In this document: positions 8,093 through 15,987 of the stretch, piece after piece
How the letters are laid out: every line of letters starts with the position of its first letter
Position numbering within the stretch: position 1 is the first letter of the stretch
Source: DASYTH01 sp035942955
Lineage (GTDB): Bacteria; Actinomycetota; Actinomycetes; Mycobacteriales; Pseudonocardiaceae
Assembly (NCBI RefSeq): GCF_035942955.1
Contig: NZ_DASZCQ010000075.1
Span: 36,991 to 100,990, forward strand
Direction of reading: 5' to 3'
Length of the DNA stretch: 64,000 bases
Made by a program: the position numbers and the translations under genes
The notes under the pieces: generated by a model
The model's input: only the letters and a program-made list of their open reading frames with translations
Told to the model about the DNA's origin: nothing
The model's database searches: none

Positions 8093-9677
8093 CGAACACA
8101 CCGAGCAGCGCGGGATCGTCGGCGAGGGCCCGGCCGACGAGGTGCTCGCCGAGCAGGTCCGGTTGGACACCCTGCAACCAGGCCGTCCCCGGGTAGAGCC
8201 GGTGGAACAGCTCGGCCACGTCGTCGAGCACGGCGGCCGGCTGGTCGGCCAGCAGCGGGCAGGTGCGCAGGAGCGCGACGGCCTCCGTGGGGTGGGCGAT
8301 CTGCCCGGCGAGAGTGATCAGGGCGGCCGCCTGCCGCATCGGGCGGCCGGCGAGGTGCGGCAGGCTCAGCGCGCGGGCGCCGTCGTCCCACAGCGCCTGC
8401 TCACGACGCAGCGCCGCGTCCAGCAGCGTCCCGGCCGCCTTGCCGGGGTCGCCGAGCGCGGCCTCGAGTGCGGCCAGATGCAGGAACAGGACGCGGTCGA
8501 AGTCGTCCTCGGTGAACGCCTGGGCGACCGTGGCCGGGACGGTGCCGAGCACGTCGCCGAAATGGCGCGCGGCCTCGGTCACCACGGCGGGGCGGTCGGC
8601 AACGGCCGGTACGAGCGGGCCGAGTCGGGTGACCGTGGTGGCGGGCCCGGTCAGCAGGTCGCCCACGCTGCCGTGGGTCCGGGACACCTCGTCCCACCAT
8701 TCCCCGCGGGCCCTGGCGAGCAGCACGCAGCGCACCCTGGTCGCGCGGCCCGTCAGCGCCGCCGCGATCAGCTCGATGACCTCCCTGCGCCGGGTCTCGG
8801 CATAGTCGATGACGACGAACAGGTCGCCGCGCCACCGGAGGAGGTCGGCGGCCCACGCGTCCCGACCGTCCACATCGGACACGAGGAAGCCCGAGCGCCA
8901 CCCCGCCGCGCTCGCCCGCAGCGCCGCCTCGATGAGCAGCCGGGTCTTGCCCATGCCGCCGGGCCCGCTGACCAGGCGCACCCGGAGGGGGTCGGGCGCG
9001 TCGCGCCACCGCTCCAGCTCCGCCAGCTCGGTGTCCCGGCCGTTGAACGGCACCACGCGGTAGGCGGCCCGCAACAACGCGCTCGGCGGGTGCAGCACCG
9101 GCGTCCACGTCGACGTGACCAGGCTCAGCACGTCGGCCCCGCGGCCGGCGGCCAGCGCGGCGGTCTCCGCCGGCGCCGCGTCGAGGCGCTCGAGCACCTC
9201 CTGCCGGAACGCGAGCTCGAGCCCGGGGAGGAGCGCCGCGTCGGCGACGAGGATCCGGTAGGCGTCGGTCACCACCCGCCGGCACACGGCTTCCTCCGCC
9301 TCGCCAAGCTGGCGCAGCCTCGGCCGGGCCGCGTCCAGCACCGCGGCGGCAACCCGCTCGGCGTCCATCCCCAGTCTGGCAATTCCGCGCAGGTTCAGCC
9401 CGTACGAAGCCAGAATCTCGGCGGCTCCGGACAGTCCGGCCCGCAGGTCGTCCCCGCCGAGCCGCTCCCCGTCGGCCCACGCCTCGACACCCGTCGTGAT
9501 CCGCTTGACCGCCTGGTCGTACACCGAGCCGCGCCCCTTCGCCAGGCGCGCGGTGATGGCGTTGATCGCCGTGTCCGCGGCGACGCCCACCCCGGCGACC
9601 GGCCCGGCCAGCGCCGTGGTCACCAGTGCCTTGGCAAGCCCGACCGCCATGGCACGCACGTCCGCGCGCTCGGCCAT
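8079..9677 (-). CDS. STAND-like P-loop NTPase
   Basis: A 532-residue protein with an alanine-rich helical N-terminal domain (1-200) and then an NTPase that begins with the 'VPFNGRDTELAEL' lead-in used by AAA/STAND modules. Walker A is GPGGMGKT (238-245) and Walker B is FVVIDYAE (287-294); an arginine-containing sensor region (CVLLARARGEW) and a helical winged-helix-like tail follow. The start is ATG 9677, only 59 bases from hemH on the other strand, so the two share a divergent promoter region. It overlaps the helical-repeat gene by 14 bases, so the two are almost certainly co-expressed. STAND proteins are ligand-triggered switches in bacterial immunity and regulation; the effector here is not recognisable. 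Confidence 0.75.
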   Translation of the reverse strand: MAERADVRAMAVGLAKALVTTALAGPVAGVGVAADTAINAITARLAKGRGSVYDQAVKRITTGVEAWADGERLGGDDLRAGLSGAAEILASYGLNLRGIARLGMDAERVAAAVLDAARPRLRQLGEAEEAVCRRVVTDAYRILVADAALLPGLELAFRQEVLERLDAAPAETAALAAGRGADVLSLVTSTWTPVLHPPSALLRAAYRVVPFNGRDTELAELERWRDAPDPLRVRLVSGPGGMGKTRLLIEAALRASAAGWRSGFLVSDVDGRDAWAADLLRWRGDLFVVIDYAETRRREVIELIAAALTGRATRVRCVLLARARGEWWDEVSRTHGSVGDLLTGPATTVTRLGPLVPAVADRPAVVTEAARHFGDVLGTVPATVAQAFTEDDFDRVLFLHLAALEAALGDPGKAAGTLLDAALRREQALWDDGARALSLPHLAGRPMRQAAALITLAGQIAHPTEAVALLRTCPLLADQPAAVLDDVAELFHRLYPGTAWLQGVQPDLLGEHLVGRALADDPALLGVFDAVQ

Positions 9678-9736
9678 GCCGCCTCCGCCGATTCCCTCGC
9701 ACCCCGGTCCGGCCCATGGGTGGGCCCTGCACCATC

Positions 9737-10846
9737 ATGTCGGATGACGGTGGCCGTGGATATGAGGTGGCTGTGGACAAGCCCGACGCGTTGGTGTGGC
9801 TTTCCTTTGGCGGGCCGGAAAAGCCGGAGGATGTGCGGCCCTTCCTGGAGAACGTGACCAGGGGGCGTGGCGTGCCGCCGGAGCGGCTCGACGAGGTGGA
9901 GCGGCACTACCAGTCGTTCGGCGGATTGTCGCCGATCAACCGGCTGAACCGGGAGGCGATCGACGCGACCAGGGCCGAGCTGCGGCGTCAAGGCGTGGAT
10001 CTGCCCGTCTACTTCGGCAACCGCAACTGGCACCCGATGATCGAGGACACCGTGGCGGAGCTCGCCGCCGACGGGGTGCGCCGCGCGCTGGTGTTCGCGA
10101 CGAGCGCGTACGGCGGATACTCGGCGTGCCGGCAGTACGACGAGGACATCGCACGGGCGCGGGCCGCGGTGGGGGAGCGGGCGCCGGAGCTGACCAAGCT
10201 GCGGCAGTTCTTCGACCATCCGCTGTTCGTGTCCGCGTTCGCCGACGCGGTGCGGGCGGCGGCGGCCCGGCTGCCGGGGCCGGAGCACCGGCTGGTGTTC
10301 ACCGCCCACTCGGTGCCGGTGTCGGCCGACCGGGCCGCCGGGCCGCCCGGGGAGGGCGGGCACCGGTACTCGCGGCAGGTCACCGAGGCGGCCCGGCTGG
10401 TGGCGGCCGACGTGGGAGTGGCCGACTTCGACGTGGTGTGGCAGTCGCGGTCCGGTCCGCCGCACATTCCGTGGCTGGAGCCGGACATCGTCGACCACCT
10501 GGATTCCCTGCACGAGAGCGGGGTGCCGGCGGTGGTCGTGTGCCCGGTGGGGTTCGTCAGCGATCACCTCGAGGTCGTGTGGGACCTCGACACCGAGGCG
10601 GCGCACCGGGCCGAGGAACTGGGCATGGGCTTCGCCAGGGCGGCGACACCCGGGTCGGATCCCCGGTTCGCCGAGCTGGTGGTGGAGCTCGTGCGGGAGC
10701 ACGTCGACGGAACGCCGCCCCGCAAGCTGTCGGCCTTCCCGGCCGCCGGGTGCACGGTCAACGGTGCGCCATGTTCGCCGGACTGTTGCGCGCCGCCAAG
10801 TAGGCCGCGCCCCGCGGGGACAGGCGGTACCCCACCCGCAGGCTGA
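9737..10846 (+). CDS. hemH: Ferrochelatase (actinobacterial coproporphyrin III type, Fe-S)
   Basis: A 369-residue ferrochelatase that inserts Fe2+ into coproporphyrin III (the actinobacterial heme route) in the cytoplasm. The opening segment reads ALVWLSFGGPE, the metal-site histidine lies in TAHSVP, and the conserved acidic stretch is CPVGFVSDHLEVVWD. As in mycobacterial enzymes it has an internal cysteine (YSACRQYD) plus a C-terminal cluster (CTVNGAPCSPDCC), consistent with a [2Fe-2S] cluster. The start could be ATG 9737 or GTG 9767/9773 (GAGG at about 9764). In mycobacteria hemH directly follows inhA; here four minus-strand genes intervene. Its last 89 bases overlap the convergent ASCH-like gene. 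Confidence 0.93.
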   Translation: MSDDGGRGYEVAVDKPDALVWLSFGGPEKPEDVRPFLENVTRGRGVPPERLDEVERHYQSFGGLSPINRLNREAIDATRAELRRQGVDLPVYFGNRNWHPMIEDTVAELAADGVRRALVFATSAYGGYSACRQYDEDIARARAAVGERAPELTKLRQFFDHPLFVSAFADAVRAAAARLPGPEHRLVFTAHSVPVSADRAAGPPGEGGHRYSRQVTEAARLVAADVGVADFDVVWQSRSGPPHIPWLEPDIVDHLDSLHESGVPAVVVCPVGFVSDHLEVVWDLDTEAAHRAEELGMGFARAATPGSDPRFAELVVELVREHVDGTPPRKLSAFPAAGCTVNGAPCSPDCCAPPSRPRPAGTGGTPPAG

Positions 10847-11363
10847 TCGTCAGCCCGAGGTTCTTCAGCTTGCGCACGTCCAGCTTGAACGGATGCGTCT
10901 CGCGGCCAAGCGCCGCGGCCAGATCGGGCGCCCTGACCTCCGGCCGCTCCGCGATAATCGACAGCGTGGCCATGGTCCACGGCCCCCACGAACTGGCCCG
11001 GTCCAACCGCTCGAGCCGTTCCGTGATCGCCTCCACGTCCTCCGGGCCGAGGCGATCGTCGGCCGCCAACTCGTCGCGCGGATCGACCCCCTCGGCCGGC
11101 CGAATACGCAACAGATAGACCGGATCCCCAGGCTCACCACGCAAATCCGCCCGCGCCGCGGCCACCGACGAGTACCCCGCGGCCCTCGCATCCCGGCTGG
11201 TGATCTTCGACGGCGCCACCACCGTCACCTCGTCCACCGCGATCCGCCCGGCGCCCGTTCGGTACACCCTGCCCGCCGTGACCTGCCGCGTCCGCCACCG
11301 CCGGAACATCACGGTGATCGAGCCGTCCTGGATCCCCGCCCACAGCCGCTTCTCGATCAGCAC
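10758..11363 (-). CDS. ASCH-like domain protein with C-terminal winged helix (putative)
   Basis: A 201-residue protein starting at GTG 11363. The first about 90 residues (LIEKRLWAGIQDGSITVMFR... and later VYLLRI) have the size and beta-rich pattern of an ASCH/PUA-like RNA-binding fold. The C-terminal half (ATLSIIAERPEVRAPDLAAALG...KLDVRKLKNLGLTISLRVGYRLSPRG) looks like a winged helix-turn-helix. It may therefore bind nucleic acid, but I recognise no specific function. The gene converges on hemH and their coding ends overlap by 89 bases, which is unusually long. It faces away from a 594-base repeat-containing gap. Confidence 0.5.
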   Translation of the reverse strand: MLIEKRLWAGIQDGSITVMFRRWRTRQVTAGRVYRTGAGRIAVDEVTVVAPSKITSRDARAAGYSSVAAARADLRGEPGDPVYLLRIRPAEGVDPRDELAADDRLGPEDVEAITERLERLDRASSWGPWTMATLSIIAERPEVRAPDLAAALGRETHPFKLDVRKLKNLGLTISLRVGYRLSPRGAAYLAARNSPANMAHR

Positions 11364-11380
11364 GCCCGGAGCCTAACTCC

Positions 11381-11954
11381 CGGTCAATGCCGCTCGGCGG
11401 AGGTCGACAGCGCTTTCGCGCCGGCGATAGGTGGCGGTCGCCCGAGTGCCCCGGCCCGTCAGGTGATCAGAGTTGTCAAGCTAAAACGTGCGGAGCGACC
11501 ACGGTTTTCCTGGCGGCCGCCAGGCTTGGCGGGGTGGCTGAGCCCCAGGGGCTGGGTTGCGGCCATGATCGGCCTTTCTGGGCGCTGGCGCTCATGTGAG
11601 CAATGAACGCCCTTTGACAGCTCTGCTCGCTCCCCTTCCTGGCTTCCGATAGCGCTTCGAGTGCTCGGCCAACTGGCGCCCGCCAGCGCAATTCAGCCCG
11701 GTAGGCGAGCCCGGCGCCCACCACCCGAACTGCCCACCAACCCGTCCCAGACCCCGCCAAGCACCCCGGTCAGTGCCGCTCAGCGAGGGTCGACGGCGCG
11801 GTCACCCGCTTCGGCGATAGGTGGCGGTCGTCGGGGTGCCCCGGCCCGTCATGTGATCAGAGTTGTCAAGCCACAACGTGCCGGGGCGGCAACTCACCCG
11901 GCAGGCGAGCCCGGCGCCCACCACCCGAACCACCCGGCAACCCGGCCCGGACCC
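11381..11954. repeat. Partial tandem repeats copying the 3' end of the adjacent gene; otherwise gene-free 594-base gap
   Basis: The gap 11364-11957 holds no convincing gene. Two direct copies of about 110 bases start at 11381 (CGGTCAATGCCGCTCGG) and 11767 (CGGTCAGTGCCGCTC), and share later blocks such as GATAGGTGGCGGTCG and TGATCAGAGTTGTCAAG. A second block (GGCGAGCCCGGCGCCCACCA) recurs at about 11704 and 11904. The same opening at 11955 is the coding 3' end of the neighbouring minus-strand gene (11958-12746), so the units look like repeated partial duplications of that gene end. The first unit carries about 200 extra bases (11491-11694), including a 16-base perfect palindrome at 11509-11524. 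No terminal inverted repeats or transposase were seen. Confidence 0.7.
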
Positions 11955-11957
11955 CGG

Positions 11958-12746
11958 TCAGTGCCGCTCGGCCGGGGTGGACAGCGCGCGGACGGCCTCG
12001 TCGATCGCGGCGCAGCGGGCGACGCGAACGGCGTCGAACAGGGGGCGGAGGGCTTCGGCGCGGCGCATGGCGGCGGACGCGGACAGGGCGCCGCCGGGCT
12101 CGTCCTCGTTGGCCAGGTCGAGGATGGCGGACACCTCGGTGGCGCGCTGCAGCACCCGCAGGGCCCGCTGCGGCATGCCCTCGGGCCAGCTGACCCGGGT
12201 CTGCGCGGCCACCCGCTCGCGCAACTCCTCGCGGACGCCGGCGCGCTGCTTGGCCACCCCCAGCTCGGTGAGCAGGCCGGCGGCCACGCGCATGGCACCG
12301 GTCAGCTCGTGCTCGGCCTCGCCGAGCGGGACGTGGTTGGCCACCGGGGGCTGGCCGAGGTCGAACACCGTCCAGCGGAGCACGCCGTCGGCGACGGCGT
12401 CGGGCACGATGCCCAGCGAGCCGTGGACGACGGCCTCGCCGGCGTGCAGGGCCTCGGCGGCGAACTCGCCGGACTGGCCGAGCCCGCGCACGTCACCGGG
12501 CACCGGCAGCACCAGCCGGCCGCCGCTGGCCCCGGCGCGGCGCAACGCGGCGAGCAGCGCGGCCGCCTGCCCCGGCTGCTCCTCGCGCACCGGTATGTCC
12601 AATGTGGCCGCAGTGCCCACGTCCGCGGCGACCACCTCGTGCAGCTCCGCCCACTGCTGCAGGGCATCCAACACGTCGTCGGCCGCGGCGAACCCGTTCA
12701 ACCAGGCCGACGACCAGACCACAAACGTCGCGCTCGGTGAAGACAC
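11958..12746 (-). CDS. Conserved actinobacterial protein of unknown function (Rv1486c-like position)
   Basis: A 262-residue soluble protein starting with GTG 12746 (SSPSATFVVWSSAWLNGFAAADD). An N-terminal extension of 13 codons in frame is possible but less likely. It is rich in alanine and acidic residues, with no membrane segment or catalytic motif that I recognise. In mycobacteria the gene after hemH (Rv1486c) is a conserved hypothetical of similar size, and the segment 'WSSAWLNG...AADDVLDAL' fits that family as I remember it, so this is probably the orthologue. The 3' end of the gene has been copied twice into the gap downstream of it. Function unknown. Confidence 0.75.
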   Translation of the reverse strand: MSSPSATFVVWSSAWLNGFAAADDVLDALQQWAELHEVVAADVGTAATLDIPVREEQPGQAAALLAALRRAGASGGRLVLPVPGDVRGLGQSGEFAAEALHAGEAVVHGSLGIVPDAVADGVLRWTVFDLGQPPVANHVPLGEAEHELTGAMRVAAGLLTELGVAKQRAGVREELRERVAAQTRVSWPEGMPQRALRVLQRATEVSAILDLANEDEPGGALSASAAMRRAEALRPLFDAVRVARCAAIDEAVRALSTPAERH

Positions 12747-12792
12747 GTGTCTGAGCGTACGCGACGCCCATTGCGTCCCGGTCAAGGGGAGA

Positions 12793-13293
12793 TCAGTTTC
12801 CCGCCCCGGGCCCGATCCGCCGGGTCAGCAGCTCCCGGAACCGTTGGCGTTGCTCGGGTTCGGCGAACGCCCGGTTGGGCACCGGGTAGAACGGGCTGGC
12901 CCGCTCGGGACCGGTGCGCAGCACGAACCCCCGCCGCGTCTCCAGCCACCCGGACAGCTTCGCCCAGTCGAGGTCGCTGTACGCGGTTCCGTCGACGGTC
13001 ATCATGCGCAGCGAGCTCTCGTCCACCTTCGCGGTCATCGTGGTCGCCGCCACCGGGTTGCGGCGGAAGGAGATCCACACGCCGACCACGGGCAGGGCGG
13101 CGATCACCGCCGCGCAGGCCATCCCGAACACGCCCGCGGAGAGCTGGCCGAGGAACACCAGCACGACGGCGGCCACCCCGAACGCCGCGGCGAACCACGG
13201 CGCGAACCGGTAGACCGGGGCGGCGGCGCGCAACCCGTGCACCCAGTCCGAAGGGTGCGGGTCCCACCGGAGCTCCATTTGGCCGTCGCTCAT
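12793..13293 (-). CDS. YcxB-like membrane protein
   Basis: A 166-residue protein with two adjacent transmembrane helices (about residues 31-50 and 54-74) followed by a soluble domain reading 'DESSLRMMTVDGTAYSDLDWAKLSGWLET', the pattern of the YcxB-like C-terminal domain. Proteins of this family are small membrane proteins of unknown role. The ATG at 13293 is only 14 bases from the ltrA start on the opposite strand, so the two genes are divergent with almost no room for separate promoters. Cysteine-free and otherwise unremarkable. Confidence 0.75.
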   Translation of the reverse strand: MSDGQMELRWDPHPSDWVHGLRAAAPVYRFAPWFAAAFGVAAVVLVFLGQLSAGVFGMACAAVIAALPVVGVWISFRRNPVAATTMTAKVDESSLRMMTVDGTAYSDLDWAKLSGWLETRRGFVLRTGPERASPFYPVPNRAFAEPEQRQRFRELLTRRIGPGAGN

Positions 13294-13307
13294 GATGGAC
13301 CGACACT

Positions 13308-14540
13308 ATGCGCATGACACGGCAGGTACGCGCGCGGGTGGAGGCGGTTCGGGAGAGCGGCAGCGCCACCACCCTGGAGCTGTTCTTCGATCTGGTGTTC
13401 GTGTTCGCGCTGACCCAGGTCACCGCCTACATGGCCGACGAGCTCACCGGCCAGGCGGTGTTCCGCGGCGTGCTGGTGCTGGCCGTGGTCTGGTGGTGCT
13501 GGGTCGGCTATTCGTGGCTGTCCAACGTCGTCAAGGCCGACGAGGGCGCCGCGCGGGTGGCGATGTTCGTCGCGATGCTTGCCATGTTCCTGATCGCGCT
13601 GACCATCCCCGAGGCCTTCGACGACGGCCGGGGCGGGCTCCACGGCCCGACCGTGTTCGCGCTCGGCTACCTGGTCCTGCGGGTCGTGCACGTCCTGCTG
13701 TTCCTCATGGTCAGCGAGTCGGACGCGGCGCTGCGCCGGCAGGTCCTGCGGTTCACCCCGACGATGATCACCGCGACAGCCCTGCTGCTGCTGGCCGGGC
13801 AGACCTCCGGGACCGCGCAGACCCTGCTGTGGCTGGCCGCGGTGGCCGCCGACTACGGCGGCACGCTGGTGATCGGCGCCCGCGGCTGGCGGTTGAACTC
13901 CGCCAAGCATTTCGCCGAGCGGCACGGGCTGATCATCATCGTGGCGCTCGGCGAGTCGATCGTGGCCATCGGTGTCGGCGTGGCCGCGCTGCCCATCTCC
14001 TGGCCGATCGTGGTGGCGGCGATCCTGGGGCTTGCGGTGTCGGCCGGCCTGTGGTGGTTCTACTTCGACGTGGCCGCGCTGCTGTCCGAGCGCGCGCTGT
14101 CCAAGGCCCGCGGCGAGCACCGGGTGGCCATGGCCCGGTCGGCGTACACCTACCTGCACCTGCCGATGATGGTCGGGGTGGTGCTGGCGGCGCTGGGCCT
14201 GAAGAAGGTGCTCGAGTACGTCGGCGACGCCGAGCACCATACGCTGGCCGACAAGCTGTACGGGGTGCCGCTGTGGGCGCTCTACGGCGGCGTCGCGCTG
14301 TTCCTGCTCGGCCAGGTGGCCTTCGCGTGGCGCTGCTACGGCCATCTCAAGGTGGCGCGGCTGGCGCTCGCGGTGGTGCTGGTCGCCGTGGTCCCCGCGG
14401 TGGCCACCCTGCCCGCGCTGGCCAGCCTCGGCGTTCTGGCCGTGCTGGTGGCCGCGCTCAACGTGTTCGAGTTCGTCCGGTTCGCCGACGCCCGGGACGA
14501 GATCCGGCATGCCGAGCAGGCCGAGCACGCCGAGGAGTAA
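13308..14540 (+). CDS. ltrA: Low-temperature-requirement A (LtrA) family membrane protein
   Basis: A 410-residue polytopic membrane protein of the LtrA family. The diagnostic N-terminal segment ATTLELFFDLVFVFALTQVT and the internal GEHRVAMARSAYTYLHLPMM stretch are present, with roughly ten to twelve predicted transmembrane helices. LtrA was named for a Listeria cold-growth phenotype; the transported substrate is unknown. The start is ATG 13308 or the ATG two codons later (13314). It is divergent from the YcxB-like gene and ends 52 bases before the AAA+ gene, which appears to have its own promoter. Confidence 0.9.
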   Translation: MRMTRQVRARVEAVRESGSATTLELFFDLVFVFALTQVTAYMADELTGQAVFRGVLVLAVVWWCWVGYSWLSNVVKADEGAARVAMFVAMLAMFLIALTIPEAFDDGRGGLHGPTVFALGYLVLRVVHVLLFLMVSESDAALRRQVLRFTPTMITATALLLLAGQTSGTAQTLLWLAAVAADYGGTLVIGARGWRLNSAKHFAERHGLIIIVALGESIVAIGVGVAALPISWPIVVAAILGLAVSAGLWWFYFDVAALLSERALSKARGEHRVAMARSAYTYLHLPMMVGVVLAALGLKKVLEYVGDAEHHTLADKLYGVPLWALYGGVALFLLGQVAFAWRCYGHLKVARLALAVVLVAVVPAVATLPALASLGVLAVLVAALNVFEFVRFADARDEIRHAEQAEHAEE

Positions 14541-14556
14541 CTGGAGCCGCTCCACG

Positions 14557-14585
14557 TCGACCGTTCGGGCGAACGCACGTAGCGT
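14557..14585 (+). promoter_or_regulatory. Candidate promoter giving a leaderless transcript of the AAA+/VWA pair
   Basis: TCGACC at 14557-14562, a 17-base spacer and TAGCGT at 14580-14585 resemble a housekeeping-sigma promoter. The -10 box ends 7 bases before the GTG start at 14593, so transcription would begin at or next to the start codon. A short palindrome (CGTTCGGGCGAACG) lies in the spacer. Confidence 0.45.
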
Positions 14586-14592
14586 TGGCTCC

Positions 14593-15987
14593 GTGACCCA
14601 ACCAGAGCACCTGCCGAGGACGGTCGGCGAGCTGCGCGCGGCCGGGCACGAGCCGCGCGGTGTCAAGGCCGAGATCCGGGAGAACCTGCTCGCGGCGTTG
14701 CGTGCGGGCCGGGATCCGTGGCCGGGCATCGTCGGCTTCGGGCACACCGTGCTGCCCCAGCTCGAGCGCGCGCTGCTGGCCGGGCACGACGTGGTGCTGC
14801 TCGGCGAGCGCGGGCAGGGCAAGACCCGGCTGCTGCGCACCCTGGTGGGGCTGCTGGACGAGTGGACCCCGGTGATCGCCGGGGCCGAGCTCGGCGAGCA
14901 CCCGCTCGAGCCGATCACCCCGGAGTCCCGCCGGCGGGCGGCCGAGCTTGGCGACGACCTGCCGGTGGCCTGGCGGCACCGGTCCATGCGCTACGCCGAG
15001 AAGCTGGCCACCCCGGACACCTCGGTGGGGGATCTGATCGGCGACGTGGACCCGGTCAAGGTGGCCGCCGGGCGCACCCTCGGCGACCCGGAGACCATCC
15101 ACTTCGGACTGGTCCCGCGCGCGCACCGCGGCATCGTGGCGATCAACGAGCTGCCCGACCTTGCCGAGCGGATCCAGGTGGCGCTGCTCAACGTGATGGA
15201 GGAGCGGGACATCCAGATCCGCGGCTACACCCTGCGGCTGCCGCTGGACGTCCTGCTGGTGGCCACGTCGAACCCGGAGGACTACACCAACCGCGGGCGG
15301 ATCATCACCCCGCTCAAGGACCGGTTCGGCGCCGAGGTGCGCACGCACTACCCGCTGACCGTGGCCGCCGAGGTGGACGTCATCCGCCAGGAGGCCGCCC
15401 TGCTGGCCGAGGTGGGCGACCCGCTGCTGGAGGTGCTGGCCCGGTTCGTGCGCAACCTGCGCGAGTCCGGCGCCGTCGACCAGCGCTCTGGGGTCTCCGC
15501 CCGGTTCGCCGTGGCCGCCGCCGAAACCGTTGCGGCGGCGGCACTTCGCCGGTCCGCGCTGACCGGAGAGGAGCCGGCGATCGCCCGGCCGGTCGACCTC
15601 GACGCGGTGCCGTCCGTGCTGCGCGGCAAGATCGAGTTCGAGTCCGGTGAGGAGGGTCGGGAGACCGAGCACCTGGTGCACCTGCTGCGCCTGGCGATCG
15701 CCGAGACCGCGCGGGAACGGTTCGCCGGCTTGGATCTGCGGCCACTGGTGGACGCGGTGGTGGACGGCAACCTGGTGGCCACCGGGGAGCGGGTGCCGGG
15801 CACCGAGGTGCTCGCCGCCCTGCCGGAGCTGCCCGTGCTGCACGACGTCGCGGCGCGCGCGGGCGTCTCGTCGAGCGACCCGCCCGGCCGGATCGCCGCG
15901 GCCATCGAGCTGGCGCTTGAGTCGCTCTACCTGGCCCGGCGGCTGGCCAAGGACTCCGACGACGGGATGACGGTGTACGGGCCATGA
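14593..15987 (+). CDS. MgChl/MoxR-type AAA+ ATPase partner of a VWA protein
   Basis: A 464-residue AAA+ ATPase. Walker A is GERGQGKT (71-78); a Walker B-like segment (GIVAINELPDL), sensor 1 (LLVATSNPEDYTNRGR) and a C-terminal helical lid follow. This resembles magnesium-chelatase ChlI/MoxR-like ATPases and, by gene order, mycobacterial Rv0958, which is followed by a VWA gene (Rv0959). It is not a chlorophyll enzyme in this context; such pairs form AAA+/VWA remodelling machines of unknown target. The GTG at 14593 fits a leaderless transcript; the open frame extends upstream but without plausible coding sequence. The stop overlaps the VWA start in ATGA. Confidence 0.85.
   Translation: MTQPEHLPRTVGELRAAGHEPRGVKAEIRENLLAALRAGRDPWPGIVGFGHTVLPQLERALLAGHDVVLLGERGQGKTRLLRTLVGLLDEWTPVIAGAELGEHPLEPITPESRRRAAELGDDLPVAWRHRSMRYAEKLATPDTSVGDLIGDVDPVKVAAGRTLGDPETIHFGLVPRAHRGIVAINELPDLAERIQVALLNVMEERDIQIRGYTLRLPLDVLLVATSNPEDYTNRGRIITPLKDRFGAEVRTHYPLTVAAEVDVIRQEAALLAEVGDPLLEVLARFVRNLRESGAVDQRSGVSARFAVAAAETVAAAALRRSALTGEEPAIARPVDLDAVPSVLRGKIEFESGEEGRETEHLVHLLRLAIAETARERFAGLDLRPLVDAVVDGNLVATGERVPGTEVLAALPELPVLHDVAARAGVSSSDPPGRIAAAIELALESLYLARRLAKDSDDGMTVYGP

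Noticed and set aside
5834..8317. Plus-strand frames opposite the STAND/TPR genes
   Set aside because: They mirror the minus-strand genes' codon bias; the minus strand has Walker motifs and overlapping gene starts.
11491..11694. A small RNA in the extra segment of the repeat gap
   Set aside because: It has a palindrome and a TTGACA-like string, but no matching -10 box, terminator or known RNA pattern.
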